Positions 1-9,304 of a stretch of DNA of 64,000 nucleotides are shown here, in pieces. The stretch comes from Chryseobacterium sp. StRB126 (GTDB lineage: Bacteria; Bacteroidota; Bacteroidia; Flavobacteriales; Weeksellaceae). Every line of letters begins with the position of its first letter. Within the stretch, counting starts at the first letter, position 1. The notes beneath the pieces were generated by a model, which was not told where the DNA came from, made no database searches, and was given only the letters and a program-made list of their open reading frames with translations. The stretch covers positions 3,596,001 to 3,660,000 of the forward strand of contig NZ_AP014624.1 in NCBI RefSeq assembly GCF_000829375.1, written 5' to 3'. The position numbers were made by a program, and so were the translations under genes.

Positions 1-1190
1 TGTGCAGCAACATTTCTTGCGATATTACGGTTTTCCAGATTATACACTTCTTTGGCTGCTAATTTTGCATCACCATGTTTGTATGGATTATCGAAAAGAC
101 CTAAGTCATATTTTGCTTCCAGGATTCTTCTGGCTGCCATATCAATTTCAGCCTGTGTAACCTTACCTTCGGATAATGATTTTTTTAAAGTGGTTAAAAA
201 GCCCTCTCCTACCATATCCATATCAACACCTGCTTTTAAAGCTAATGCAGAAACCTGCTGAAGATCTCCCATTCCGTGATCCACCATTTCATTGATTCCT
301 GTGTAATCTGTCACTACAAACCCGTTGAACTTCCATTGGTTTCTCAATACTTCGGTCTGAAGCCATCTGTTTCCTGTTGCAGGAACTCCGTCCACCTCAT
401 TAAAAGAAGCCATTACTGAAGCTACTCCGGCATCTACAGCGGCTTTGTAAGGTGGAAAATATTCATTGAACATTCTTACATGGCTCATATCAACCGTGTT
501 ATAATCTCTTCCCGATTCCCCGGCTCCGTACAATGCAAAGTGCTTTACACAAGCTAATATATTGGTTCCATTAGCCAAGTCTTTTCCTTGGTAACCGTAC
601 ACCATATTTTTTGAAATCTCGCTTCCTAAATACGGATCTTCTCCGGAACCTTCGGAAACTCTTCCCCATCGTGGTTCACGGGAGATATCCACCATTGGCG
701 AAAATGTCCAGTTGATTCCATCGGCTGCGGCTTCTCTTGCAGCAACTTTTGCAGATTGCTGTACCAGATTCATATCCCAAGAAGCGGCTAATCCTAATGG
801 AATAGGGAAAGTAGTTTCATATCCGTGGATTACATCCATTCCGAAAATCATTGGAATTTTCAAACGGCTTTTTTCAACAGCTACTTTCTGAACGGCTTTA
901 ATTTTATCTGCTCCTTTTATATTGAATAATCCACCTACTAATCCCTGCTCTACCTTTTTTCCGATATCTGAGCTCTGCGCCATTCCGGTAGTAAAATCTC
1001 CGGAGGTAGGAAGGTTCATCTGACCGATTTTTTCATCTAAGGTCATTTTAGATAAAAGATTATCTACAAAGGCTTTTTTCTTGGCCTGATATTGAGCAGT
1101 CTGATAAGACTGCACAGGCTTGTCCACCATTTCCTGAGCGGAAAACACAGGTGAAAGCGCCAACGTTGCAAGTACAATTAACTTTTTCAT
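1..1190 (-). CDS. bglX: Glycoside hydrolase family 3 beta-glucosidase, C-terminus cut by window edge
   Basis: The frame opens at an ATG at 1190 with a Sec signal peptide ending near SAQ and runs off the window start, giving about 396 N-terminal residues. GH3 landmarks are visible in order: PMVDISREPRWGR, a KHFALYG motif, an SVMASFNEVDG segment and VVTDYTG, where the Asp is the expected catalytic nucleophile. The catalytic TIM barrel is therefore present; the alpha/beta sandwich and FnIII parts lie outside. The enzyme should remove glucosyl units from oligosaccharides in the periplasm. It is the last visible gene of the susC/susD operon, 69 bp after the esterase. Beside a GH144-like endoglucanase, sophoro-oligosaccharides are a reasonable substrate; that specificity is inferred from context, not from residues. 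Confidence 0.93.
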   Translation of the reverse strand, partial: MKKLIVLATLALSPVFSAQEMVDKPVQSYQTAQYQAKKKAFVDNLLSKMTLDEKIGQMNLPTSGDFTTGMAQSSDIGKKVEQGLVGGLFNIKGADKIKAVQKVAVEKSRLKIPMIFGMDVIHGYETTFPIPLGLAASWDMNLVQQSAKVAAREAAADGINWTFSPMVDISREPRWGRVSEGSGEDPYLGSEISKNMVYGYQGKDLANGTNILACVKHFALYGAGESGRDYNTVDMSHVRMFNEYFPPYKAAVDAGVASVMASFNEVDGVPATGNRWLQTEVLRNQWKFNGFVVTDYTGINEMVDHGMGDLQQVSALALKAGVDMDMVGEGFLTTLKKSLSEGKVTQAEIDMAARRILEAKYDLGLFDNPYKHGDAKLAAKEVYNLENRNIARNVAA

Positions 1191-1259
1191 AAATCTATCT
1201 TCTTATTATTATTGTTTTGATTTTTATGGATCTTCTTTCGCTTAACGAAATATGTATTC

Positions 1260-1961
1260 TTATTTTTCTTTCTTTTTAGACAGCATCCATTCATATAGCT
1301 GTGGATTTGAATAAGCTGAATCCCATGAATTGTGATTATCATTTGGAAAAATCACTAATTCTGCGTTCGGATTTACAGGGTGAAGCTTCTGATAAAATTT
1401 GAAGGCATTCTCCGGCAATACAATATCATCCATTCCTCCGTGAAATATTTTCATATTCAAATCTTTAAACTGCTGAATATTGGCGGTCATCACCTGATCT
1501 GTAGGTGCACAAACTGAAGCTACTGCTGCAAATATTTCAGGATGTTCCATAGCCAGTTTTAAGGTTCCCCAGCCTCCCATAGAAAGACCGGTAAGGTAAA
1601 TTCTGGAAGCATCAATTTTATATTTTTTCTGAATTTCTTTGATCAGATGATATACGGTAACTGTATCCCACCAGCTATCTGCAGGACATTGTGGCGCCAA
1701 AATAGCAATTGGTTCCTTAATCAGATTTTTATACGTGAACGGGCTGTGAGCTTTTACCAACTCAAGATTAGTTCCTCTTTCTCCTGAACCGTGAAGAAAC
1801 ACAATCAACGGAACATTTCCTTTTGCATTTTTAGGATAGTCCAAAATATAGGACATTTTCTCCTGACGTTTAATTTCTTTATTCAGCTCTGCTTTTATTT
1901 CCTGAGCATTAAGCTGTAGGGAAAGTGGGAGCAATAAAAGGGGAAGATGTTTTAGTTTCAT
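1260..1961 (-). CDS. Secreted alpha/beta-hydrolase esterase (S9/carboxylesterase-like)
   Basis: A 233-residue protein with a signal peptide ending near LNAQ. Alpha/beta-hydrolase features are an oxyanion HGSGERG segment, the nucleophile elbow GLSMGGWG (Ser), an Asp in GGMDDIVLPE and a His in NDNHNSW, so the triad is complete. Related Bacteroidota proteins are annotated as prolyl-oligopeptidase-like esterases or phospholipase/carboxylesterases and often occur in glycan loci. It lies between the GH144-like and GH3 genes on the same strand and is probably cotranscribed. Removal of acyl substituents from the imported glucan would fit the neighbourhood, but no residue here defines the substrate. 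Confidence 0.85.
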   Translation of the reverse strand: MKLKHLPLLLLPLSLQLNAQEIKAELNKEIKRQEKMSYILDYPKNAKGNVPLIVFLHGSGERGTNLELVKAHSPFTYKNLIKEPIAILAPQCPADSWWDTVTVYHLIKEIQKKYKIDASRIYLTGLSMGGWGTLKLAMEHPEIFAAVASVCAPTDQVMTANIQQFKDLNMKIFHGGMDDIVLPENAFKFYQKLHPVNPNAELVIFPNDNHNSWDSAYSNPQLYEWMLSKKKEK

Positions 1962-2008
1962 AGTGCTATTAGGTTTGGGCTAATACCTTGGATTTGGTTT
2001 TTATTTCT

Positions 2009-2087
2009 CTCGCAGCTTGTGCAGATAAAGCAGATTATTGTGTTTGAGTTCTATTCAAAATCTGCGTTATCAGATAAATCTGCAAGC
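2009..2087. repeat. Imperfect inverted repeat between GH144-like and esterase genes
   Basis: Left arm 2009-2036 and right arm 2059-2087 are imperfect reverse complements, built from the words CTCGCAG, TGCAGATAA and GCAGATT. The 178 bp gap is otherwise empty. The same words recur at 15812-15841, so this looks like a dispersed intergenic hairpin family. In the operon transcript it would fold between the two genes. Confidence 0.65.
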
Positions 2088-2139
2088 TTTATTTTTTTAT
2101 CATTGATTGAAATGGTCTTTGTAAGCCTCTTCCAATCAA

Positions 2140-3531
2140 TTATTTTATTCCATATTTTGTGGATTGAAAGCTTAGTTTTTTCAATCCCTGCTGAATTTCC
2201 GGAGCATTCATGAATAACTTCCAAAGAAAACCGGTTCTATAGTTTTCAATCATGGGTGCTATTGTTCCCTGATCTATGGCCAGATATCTTGGCGTAAACC
2301 AGTTGTTATAATTGATGGATGTTGCATCGTAAGGTCCCGCTGATCCGATAAATTCAGGCTTTTGAGTATAGATGAATCGTAAAAAATCCATGGATTCTTT
2401 TGGAGTGTATGGAAAACTGCTCAAGGCAGCTGTTGGGGTTATTACTCCATTGTCATTGCCAGGCATGTGAGCCGTATAGCCTGTGCTTCCATCTTCATTT
2501 CTTGTATAACCGGCTGTTAATCCCCAATAGTTTGGACTGTAGCCTTTCCATTGTTTCGGATTTTCAACGCAGTATTTATAATCAATAAGGGTTTGATTTT
2601 TATTAATATCAAAATAGTTTTTCACCAATTTATCAGATAATCCTGTAGGATCAAGTCCAACGTATGAATATTGAGCCCAGAAAAGTGGCCCGCCATATTC
2701 TTCGGCATAGTTGTGTTTTACATACAGAGGGAGCCCGTATTTTGTTTTGTCTGTAAGGTAGGTTCCGTTTCTGGCCCACCCTTTATAGTAGGTTTCAGCA
2801 TCTATGGAATACGTAGGTGAAGATGCGGCAAGGATATAAGTAATCAGACATTCATTATAGCCTTCTAATGGAAAATTCATTTCCCATTGGTATTCCGGTG
2901 ACCAGTGCCAGTATAGCACTTTTTCTCCGCCTTTGGTGTACCAGTTCCATTGAATTCCTTTCCAAAGTTCATCACATTTTTCGGCTAAAGCTTTTTCTTC
3001 TGCATTTCCGTTTTTAAAGTATTCACGAACCATCAATATCCCTGAAGTAAGGAATGCTGTTTCTACAAGATCTCCACCATTATCTTTTTTTCCAAAAGGA
3101 ACGGTTTTTCCGGTTTCTCCATTAATCCAATGTGACCAGGCACCTTTGTGACGGTCTGCTTTAGCCAGAAAATCCATCATATGGGTCAATCTTTTCACAG
3201 CTTCTTTTCTTGGAATAAATCCTCTCTCCACTCCTACCAGTAAGGTTGCCAATCCAAATCCTGAACCTCCTGTTGTGATAACATGTTTATCGTTATCCGG
3301 ATAGATATCATCTTCATGGTAACGTTCTCTTCCCAGCAGAGAATTGGGTTCTGCATAATCCCAGAAGTATTTTAAGGCGTCTTTCTGCACTTTGTCCATT
3401 AGTTGTTCATCCGTAATTGTACTTTTAACTGCATTATTTTTTACGATTTCAGATTGGGAAGTCTGAACATTTTTACAAGAATAAGTGAAGAGCAAAGAAG
3501 TTACGGCAATTGACAATAGGGTCCTTTTCAT
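2140..3531 (-). CDS. Glucoamylase-fold lipoprotein, GH144-like (putative endo-beta-1,2-glucanase)
   Basis: 463 residues with a lipoprotein signal (LLFTYSC, Cys19). The body matches the Pfam 'Glycoamylase' (alpha/alpha)6-barrel layout: DALKYFWDYAEPNS near the start, a TTGGSGFGLA loop, WSHWING, then YWHWSPEYQWEMNFPLEGYNECLITYILAASSPT and late GLTAGY and GPYDA segments. The closest characterised group I know is GH144, whose Chitinophaga member is an endo-beta-1,2-glucanase; Bacteroides also pairs such a gene with a GH3 sophorose-active beta-glucosidase. The Cys anchor suggests outer-membrane or periplasmic placement. It follows susD after a 68 bp gap that holds a hairpin. Glucan specificity is inferred from family and neighbours. 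Confidence 0.8.
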   Translation of the reverse strand: MKRTLLSIAVTSLLFTYSCKNVQTSQSEIVKNNAVKSTITDEQLMDKVQKDALKYFWDYAEPNSLLGRERYHEDDIYPDNDKHVITTGGSGFGLATLLVGVERGFIPRKEAVKRLTHMMDFLAKADRHKGAWSHWINGETGKTVPFGKKDNGGDLVETAFLTSGILMVREYFKNGNAEEKALAEKCDELWKGIQWNWYTKGGEKVLYWHWSPEYQWEMNFPLEGYNECLITYILAASSPTYSIDAETYYKGWARNGTYLTDKTKYGLPLYVKHNYAEEYGGPLFWAQYSYVGLDPTGLSDKLVKNYFDINKNQTLIDYKYCVENPKQWKGYSPNYWGLTAGYTRNEDGSTGYTAHMPGNDNGVITPTAALSSFPYTPKESMDFLRFIYTQKPEFIGSAGPYDATSINYNNWFTPRYLAIDQGTIAPMIENYRTGFLWKLFMNAPEIQQGLKKLSFQSTKYGIK

Positions 3532-3557
3532 TGGTATCGGGGTTAAGGGTTATAAAA

Positions 3558-3585
3558 TTAGAGGAGAATTTTCACTCTCCTCTAG
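3558..3585 (-). terminator. Hairpin between susD and the GH144-like gene (attenuator-like)
   Basis: TTAGAGGAGA (3558-3567) pairs with TCTCCTCTAG (3576-3585) over an 8 nt loop. Read on the minus strand it is followed by a short T-rich tract (CTAATTTTATA). Located after the susD stop, it could partly terminate or protect the susCD transcript, so that receptor genes are expressed above the enzymes. Confidence 0.6.
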
Positions 3586-3599
3586 TTTATGGTTATTGA

Positions 3600-5015
3600 T
3601 TAATATCCTGGGTTTTGTGTAAACACACCGGCACTTTCAGTAATGGCATCAAATGGAATTGGGAATAATTCATTTTTTCCTGACTTGAATCCATAAGGAG
3701 CAAGTACTGTAGCAGCCTGTCCTGTTCTTACAAGATCTACAAAACGATCTCCTTCCATTGCTAGTTCTACTCTACGTTCGTGCCAGATCGCATTTCTAAG
3801 ATCTAGCTGATTTGAAGCTGTAGTACCTGTAAGTTTAGCTCTTGTTCTCACTTTATTAAGACTTGTGATCGCTGCACCAGAATTTCCTAGTTCATTAGCG
3901 GCTTCAGCATTGATTAAAAGAATTTCTGCAAATCTTAAAATCCTGATATTCTGAATAGATCCATAACCGCAAGCACTCTTATTCAATGCTTTTGGCACAT
4001 ATACTTTTTGATTATAGGTAGTTACAGATTGTGCATCTCCCATAGCAATTAAATCGCCCTCCGGAGTTGTTTCCCCATTTCTAAGGATTGTAAGTTCTTT
4101 TCTGATATCACCAGGCTCAAAGGCATTTTCAAGAGCGCTGGAAGGAGTAAAGAAGCCCCAGCCAAACTGATCTCTTACTCCCTGCACTTCAGCATACTGA
4201 CTCCCTTTCAATGGAGGAATACAATCACAGTTCACTTCGAAAACAGATTCTTTTCCAAATTCTCCTGACGGTCTGAATACATGGTTGAAGTCCGGATCTA
4301 AATCATACCCCATCGCCATTACCTGATTAGAGGTATCATATGCTTTCTGCCAGTCTTTCTTATAAAGATATACTTTGGAAAGTAAGCCTAATGCAGCACC
4401 TTTTGTTACTCTTCCCAAATCTGAAGCAGGATAACTCTGAGGTAGAATTTCTGCTGCACTGGTAAGATCAGAGATAATAAAGTTATACACCTCCTCTACT
4501 GAATTTCTTGGAATTTTATAATTACTCTGAAGCCCATCAAAAATAGGAACTCCGCCATATATTCTTACTAAATTAAAATAAAGGTATGCTCTCAACATTT
4601 TTGCCTCCGCAACTAATCTTGTTTTTAATGCAGAATCCATATCAATCTTTGGAACATTGGTAATCACCTGATTACAGCTGTTTAAACCTTGCCATTGTCC
4701 AATCCAATACCCTCTTACACCTTCATTACTAACCGTATACGTAAAATTATCGTATTCATTAATAAAAGAACCATCTCCAGGATTAGATCCTTTAACAACA
4801 TCATCTGCTGGTACTCCAAATACAAACTGATATGGGAAAGCTGAATTATCCCAACTTCTCAGAAAGCTATAAATAGCACTTGTTGCCTGTATTGCATCCT
4901 CCTGAGTTTTGAAGAATGATTCTGCCTCCTTATACCCTTCCTGTTTTATATCTAAATAATCATTGCAACTGGCTGCAAGTGATAATAATGCGATTGATAA
5001 AAATATCTTTTTCAT
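3600..5015 (-). CDS. susD: SusD/RagB family outer-membrane glycan-binding lipoprotein
   Basis: 471 residues beginning with a lipobox signal (LSLAASC, Cys17) followed by NDYLDI, the usual mature start of SusD lipoproteins. N-terminal TPR-like segments (TQEDAIQATSAIYSFLR; MLRAYLYFNLVRIYGGVPIF) and the C-terminal RagB/SusD signature (ILRFAEILLINAEAANELG, WHERRVELAMEGDRFVDLVR, LFPIP) are all present, so it is full length. It acts at the cell surface as the lid of the SusC channel, holding oligosaccharide for import. It starts 12 bp after the SusC stop codon, so translation and complex formation are coupled. Ligand identity cannot be read from the sequence. Confidence 0.95.
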   Translation of the reverse strand: MKKIFLSIALLSLAASCNDYLDIKQEGYKEAESFFKTQEDAIQATSAIYSFLRSWDNSAFPYQFVFGVPADDVVKGSNPGDGSFINEYDNFTYTVSNEGVRGYWIGQWQGLNSCNQVITNVPKIDMDSALKTRLVAEAKMLRAYLYFNLVRIYGGVPIFDGLQSNYKIPRNSVEEVYNFIISDLTSAAEILPQSYPASDLGRVTKGAALGLLSKVYLYKKDWQKAYDTSNQVMAMGYDLDPDFNHVFRPSGEFGKESVFEVNCDCIPPLKGSQYAEVQGVRDQFGWGFFTPSSALENAFEPGDIRKELTILRNGETTPEGDLIAMGDAQSVTTYNQKVYVPKALNKSACGYGSIQNIRILRFAEILLINAEAANELGNSGAAITSLNKVRTRAKLTGTTASNQLDLRNAIWHERRVELAMEGDRFVDLVRTGQAATVLAPYGFKSGKNELFPIPFDAITESAGVFTQNPGY

Positions 5016-5027
5016 AATTCTTTCTTG

Positions 5028-7850
5028 TTAAAATGTTAAATTAAGACCCAAAGTATAGATTGCTGAAATTGGATAAATGTTATTATCCACACCCATTTGC
5101 ACTCTGTCAGTATTTAAGATTTCAGGTGAGAATCCATTATATTTAAAGCTCGTCCAAGGGTTTTGAGCACTTACATATAATCTTAATTTGGTAATCGACA
5201 TCGATTTTGCAAATGACGTAGGTAAATTATACCCCACCTGAATATTTCTGATTCTTATATAACTTCCATCTTCTACATAAAAACTGTTTGGTAAAATAAT
5301 AGCCTGATTATTGGTTGCCATTGGATAAGCATTAGATGTTCCTGCACCATGCCATCTGTTATTATAAAAATCTAAATCCCAACTTTCATTTCCATAGCGC
5401 TGTTCTCTATTGTAATTGTAAATTTTGTTGCCAAACACTCCCTGGAAATCAATAGCGAAATCAAAGTCATATACATTCAGATTCACACCAAATCCATAAG
5501 TTCCCTTAGGGATTGGGCTTCCTAAAAATGTTTTATCTCTAACATCTATTACACCATTTCCATCAAGATCTGCAAATTTAAATCCGCCAGCTTGTGCTCC
5601 ATTTTGAGTAGCAGCAGCATCTACTTCAGCCTGGTTCTGAAAAACTCCTACTACCTGATAGCCATAATACGAACCTACTGCTTGCCCTTCCTGCAGCCTT
5701 ATAATTGAATTACCAAATAAACTTGCTCCAGCATTAAAATAGGAATTATTAGCAACAGAAGTAATTCTGTTTTTAAGGGTAGTCATATTTCCATAGACAC
5801 CAAACTTTATATGATCATTGATCTTAGTATCATAACTGATGGAAAATTCAAGTCCTTTATTATTAAAAGAATAAGCATTCGTAACATAATCACTCCAGTT
5901 AGAAGCTCCAGAAACAGCCCCTTGAACAATACCATATACTACATCTTTGGTATCTTTATCAAAATAAGTAGCATCAATTTTCAGTTTATTATTGAACATA
6001 GCCATTTCCAATCCGAAATCTTTACCTATGGTTGTTTCCCAACCAATATTTGGATCTATCACCCTGTCAATGGTTTGTGCAGGGTAGCCGGAATTTCCAA
6101 AGTATGCACCAGCATCCAGGATTGTTGTATTCAGTGTGTAAGCTCTCTGTACATCCGGATTCCCTAGTTTACCCCAGCTTGCTCTTAATTTTAAAAGATT
6201 AACAACATTTTGCTCACTCATAAAGTTTTCTCTGGAAATTACCCATCCGGCACTTACAGCCGGAAATACGCGAGATCTGTCATTTGCAGAATACTTAGAA
6301 GTTCCATCTCTACGAACCGAAGCGTTCACTAAATATTTTCCATCATAATCATAATTAAGCCTTCCAAAAAAGGATTGAATTCTATCCTGATATGGAATAA
6401 CATCTCTTCCTCCTAACTCAAAATCTGTTCGATAAATATCTGTTCCTTGAGAAATATCCAGAGAAGCATTATTTCCGTTATAGTTTACGTTTAATGCTTC
6501 AGCATACGCCTGAGAGTAAGAGTTTCTTGTTCTTGAAAAACCTGCCAGCAATTCTATATTATGCTTTCCTAAATTTTTCTTCCAGCTTAATGTATTATCC
6601 CAGATATAATTTCGGGTTCTCGAATCTCTTGTTATTAATTTATTTGGTTTTTGGTCCGCAACAGGAACATAGCCAAATGTTGGAGTATATTCATACTTAT
6701 TTGAATTGATATTATCTGTGCTATAACTGATTCGTAGCGTAAAATCTTTTAAAAATTTATATTCTCCCCAGATATTGTTCAGCAATCTTTCTTCTCTGGT
6801 TTGAGATCTGAAAAGATCCATTTTTGCTCTGGGGTTAGGTACTTTAGCCAATGTGAAATATTGGTAATCTCCTGTATCAGGGTTAATAGGTGCATAAACA
6901 GGAGGAGATGAATAAGCATCCAGCAAAGTATTATTTACATGGTCTGTACGCATTTTTGAAAAAGTGAAATTATTACCGATTGTAATATTATCGTTAATTT
7001 TATAACTCAAATTCACTTTGGTATTGAATCTGTTAAAACCGCTTCCGGAATTAATTCCTTGCCCAGCCGCCAGATTTCCTTCATCCTGAAGGTTTCCAAC
7101 ACTTACATAATAATTCAATTTTCCAAGGTTACCTGATGCTGAAATATCATTGGAATTAATTATAGCCGTTCTAAAAATCTCCTTGAACCAATCTGTATCA
7201 TTAGGATAGGATGATTTGTTTAAAAATACAGGATCTTTTGCCTGATCATTGATTAATTTCTCGTTATACAGCTGTAAATATTGATCTGAATTAACCATTT
7301 TAGGAACGTTCGTTACTGTTTTAATCCCCAAATATGAGTTAAAATTGAAAACAGGTTTTTTACCTCTCCCTGTTTTGGTTTTAATGATCACAGCACCGTT
7401 GGATGCTCTTGCCCCATAAATTGCCAAACTTGAAGGGTCTTTCAGGATACTCATAGATTCAATATCCTGAGGACTTAAGAAAGAAATATCATCGGTAATC
7501 ATTCCATCCACAATAAAAACAGTCTTACCTGCCAATGAACCAACCCCTCTAATGTCTACTCTCGGAGAACCTCCCGGCGCTCCAGAGTTTAAAATCTGTA
7601 CACCTGCTACTTTTCCCTGTATAGAACTAAGTGGGTTAGCATTAGGTTTATTCGCTAAATCTTTAGCAGAAACGACTCCGATACTACCGGTTACGTTCTC
7701 TTTTTTCTGAGACCCATATCCAATCAGAACCACCTCTTCAATCTTCTGCTCTTTAGCAGCGGTATCCTTAGGTTGTGTCTGAGCATTGACATTCATACCG
7801 AAGTATAAAACAGCAATGAGACATGAATATTTCAAATTACTTTGTTTCAT
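5028..7850 (-). CDS. susC: SusC/RagA family TonB-dependent outer-membrane importer
   Basis: 940 residues: a signal peptide ending near VNAQ, a short linker, then a plug starting IEEVVLIGYGSQKKENVTGS with SIQGKVAGVQI, VDIRGVGSL, VFIVDGM and SILKDPSSLAIYGARASNGAVIIKTK, followed by a long 22-strand type barrel ending in LNLTF. The carboxypeptidase-regulatory-like domain that many SusC proteins carry before the plug is absent, as is common in shorter flavobacterial members. It is the first gene of the locus and is preceded by a candidate promoter. No regulator gene (sigma/anti-sigma, HTCS or SusR type) lies within the window next to the locus. Confidence 0.96.
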   Translation of the reverse strand: MKQSNLKYSCLIAVLYFGMNVNAQTQPKDTAAKEQKIEEVVLIGYGSQKKENVTGSIGVVSAKDLANKPNANPLSSIQGKVAGVQILNSGAPGGSPRVDIRGVGSLAGKTVFIVDGMITDDISFLSPQDIESMSILKDPSSLAIYGARASNGAVIIKTKTGRGKKPVFNFNSYLGIKTVTNVPKMVNSDQYLQLYNEKLINDQAKDPVFLNKSSYPNDTDWFKEIFRTAIINSNDISASGNLGKLNYYVSVGNLQDEGNLAAGQGINSGSGFNRFNTKVNLSYKINDNITIGNNFTFSKMRTDHVNNTLLDAYSSPPVYAPINPDTGDYQYFTLAKVPNPRAKMDLFRSQTREERLLNNIWGEYKFLKDFTLRISYSTDNINSNKYEYTPTFGYVPVADQKPNKLITRDSRTRNYIWDNTLSWKKNLGKHNIELLAGFSRTRNSYSQAYAEALNVNYNGNNASLDISQGTDIYRTDFELGGRDVIPYQDRIQSFFGRLNYDYDGKYLVNASVRRDGTSKYSANDRSRVFPAVSAGWVISRENFMSEQNVVNLLKLRASWGKLGNPDVQRAYTLNTTILDAGAYFGNSGYPAQTIDRVIDPNIGWETTIGKDFGLEMAMFNNKLKIDATYFDKDTKDVVYGIVQGAVSGASNWSDYVTNAYSFNNKGLEFSISYDTKINDHIKFGVYGNMTTLKNRITSVANNSYFNAGASLFGNSIIRLQEGQAVGSYYGYQVVGVFQNQAEVDAAATQNGAQAGGFKFADLDGNGVIDVRDKTFLGSPIPKGTYGFGVNLNVYDFDFAIDFQGVFGNKIYNYNREQRYGNESWDLDFYNNRWHGAGTSNAYPMATNNQAIILPNSFYVEDGSYIRIRNIQVGYNLPTSFAKSMSITKLRLYVSAQNPWTSFKYNGFSPEILNTDRVQMGVDNNIYPISAIYTLGLNLTF

Positions 7851-7933
7851 ATAGTTTCAATTTTATTCGTACAATCAGATTTTCAACATTGTCTCATTTT
7901 GAAGCAATTAATTTCTCAAATGAAGACATTAGC

Positions 7934-7964
7934 CAAAAATAGAAAAAAAACCGAAACATGTTAA
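7934..7964 (-). promoter_or_regulatory. Candidate promoter for the susC operon
   Basis: On the minus strand the -7 element TATTTTTG (7934-7941) matches TAnnTTTG exactly. A TTA at 7962-7964, 20 bp upstream, is a near match to the -33 TTG. Predicted start near 7927 leaves a leader of about 77 nt before the SusC ATG. The remainder of 7851-8135 is A/T-rich without a gene. Confidence 0.6.
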
Positions 7965-8135
7965 CATATTTTAAAAATTCAAAAACTATTGCTTTTTTTT
8001 ACACAAAAAAGGCCAATAAAATCAAATTAACAAAATTAAAACCAAAATATTCATTAATAAATTACTATATCACTAATGATGAAATCCCGTTTTCAACAAA
8101 AAAAATCACCAAATAATTCACTAATCATTAATATT

Positions 8136-8165
8136 TTGTTAAATAGATAATAGTATTTACCTTTG
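8136..8165 (+). promoter_or_regulatory. Consensus Bacteroidota promoter for the DUF4197 lipoprotein gene
   Basis: TTG at 8136-8138, exactly 19 bp, then TACCTTTG at 8158-8165: both elements match TTG-N19-21-TAnnTTTG. The start would be near 8171, giving a leader of about 30 nt before the ATG at 8201. Confidence 0.8.
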
Positions 8166-8200
8166 GTGCAGTTTTTGAAAAAAGCAATAAAAAAAGATCA

Positions 8201-8872
8201 ATGAAAAAATATATCATTGCAGCGGCTCTTATAGTGGGGACCGGTGCCGTTATTACCACCACTGTACAATCCTGTACAACGCTTGCCACTTCGGACATGG
8301 GGCTTTCCATTATTAAGAGAATGTTACTGAATGGTATTGATAAAGGAATGGGTGTTTACACCAATAAAGAAGCCTTTTTACAGAATAATATGGTAGATAA
8401 GGCTCTTCCGAAACAGCTTAGGGAAATTAACTCTATGCTGGAAAAAATTGCCCCTTCATTGGTTGCTAAGGAAAGAGATTATATTGCTCAGGCAGCTGCT
8501 TACACTGTAAATACTTCGAGACCTATCCTACAGGGCGCAGTAAACAGTTTAAATGCTCAGGATGTAACCAGAATTATTGAAGGAACTACCGCTACGCAGA
8601 TTCTAAAAGAGAAAACATCCCAACAGCTTATTGCGGCTATCGCTCCGAAAGTGGATGAAAAACTGAACGAATACGGTATTGTGAAAACCATCAACACAGC
8701 TTTGGCCGGAAGTAATTTCCTGGGCAGTCTTTTGGGTGGTAATCAAAATACAGTAAACGCAGGCGGATTAAGCCAGCTTGCTTCTGAACAACTGGTAGCC
8801 GGGCTCTTCAATATCATCGAAGATTACGAGCATCAAAACTCCAAATCCCTTTTAGGGCCATTTGGAAAATAG
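8201..8872 (+). CDS. DUF4197 domain-containing lipoprotein
   Basis: 223 residues with a lipobox-type signal (TTTVQSC) and a mature helical protein. The pattern matches DUF4197: FLQNNMVDKALPKQLREI, an AAAYTVNTSRPILQGAVNSLNAQDVTRIIEGTTATQIL core and QLIAAIAPKVDEKLNEYG. Function of the family is unknown; the Cys suggests an envelope anchor. It has its own consensus promoter and is followed 44 bp later by a small DUF493 gene on the same strand, probably in one transcript that ends at the hairpin at 9231. Confidence 0.8.
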   Translation: MKKYIIAAALIVGTGAVITTTVQSCTTLATSDMGLSIIKRMLLNGIDKGMGVYTNKEAFLQNNMVDKALPKQLREINSMLEKIAPSLVAKERDYIAQAAAYTVNTSRPILQGAVNSLNAQDVTRIIEGTTATQILKEKTSQQLIAAIAPKVDEKLNEYGIVKTINTALAGSNFLGSLLGGNQNTVNAGGLSQLASEQLVAGLFNIIEDYEHQNSKSLLGPFGK

Positions 8873-8916
8873 AAAAAAATTCGTTATATTTATTATATAT
8901 TATATTAGAATTGCAG

Positions 8917-9222
8917 ATGGATATACTACAAGGAAATCAACACGCAAGTCCTGAAGATTTTTACAAGTCTTTAAAGGATAAACTGGAAGGTCATCATGAT
9001 TTTCCGGAAGATTATTTATTTAAATTTATTATTCCTACAGATCAGTCAAAACTTACTGAAATTTACAAAGTTTTTGATGGTATTAAATTTACGTTGGGAA
9101 ACCGGGAAAGCAAAAATGGAAAATACACAGCCTGCAACATTAATGCATTTGTATTAGACGCGAACCAGGTAGTGAATATTTATCAAGAAGTAGCAAAAAT
9201 AGAAGGCGTTATTCTATTGTAA
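8917..9222 (+). CDS. DUF493 (YbeD-like) small cytosolic protein
   Basis: 101 residues from the ATG at 8917 (a TTG two codons earlier could extend it to MQM). The sequence has the ferredoxin-like DUF493 layout: SPEDFYKSLKDKLEGHHDFPEDYLFKFIIP, a central KFTLGNRESKNGKYTACNINAFVLDANQVVNIYQEVAKIEGVILL tail. No signal peptide. E. coli YbeD has this fold without a firmly assigned role. It shares direction and probably transcript with the upstream DUF4197 lipoprotein gene. Confidence 0.85.
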   Translation: MDILQGNQHASPEDFYKSLKDKLEGHHDFPEDYLFKFIIPTDQSKLTEIYKVFDGIKFTLGNRESKNGKYTACNINAFVLDANQVVNIYQEVAKIEGVILL

Positions 9223-9230
9223 AAATAAAA

Positions 9231-9260
9231 GGCAGTCATTTTTCTGACTGTCTTTTTATT
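9231..9260 (+). terminator. Rho-independent terminator after the DUF493 gene
   Basis: GGCAGTCA (9231-9238) pairs with TGACTGTC (9245-9252), one G-U pair, with a short T-rich loop, followed by TTTTT. Confidence 0.85.
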
Positions 9261-9304
9261 GGAATACTGAACGAAAATTAGATCTCCTTTTATTTAAAAA
9301 CAAA

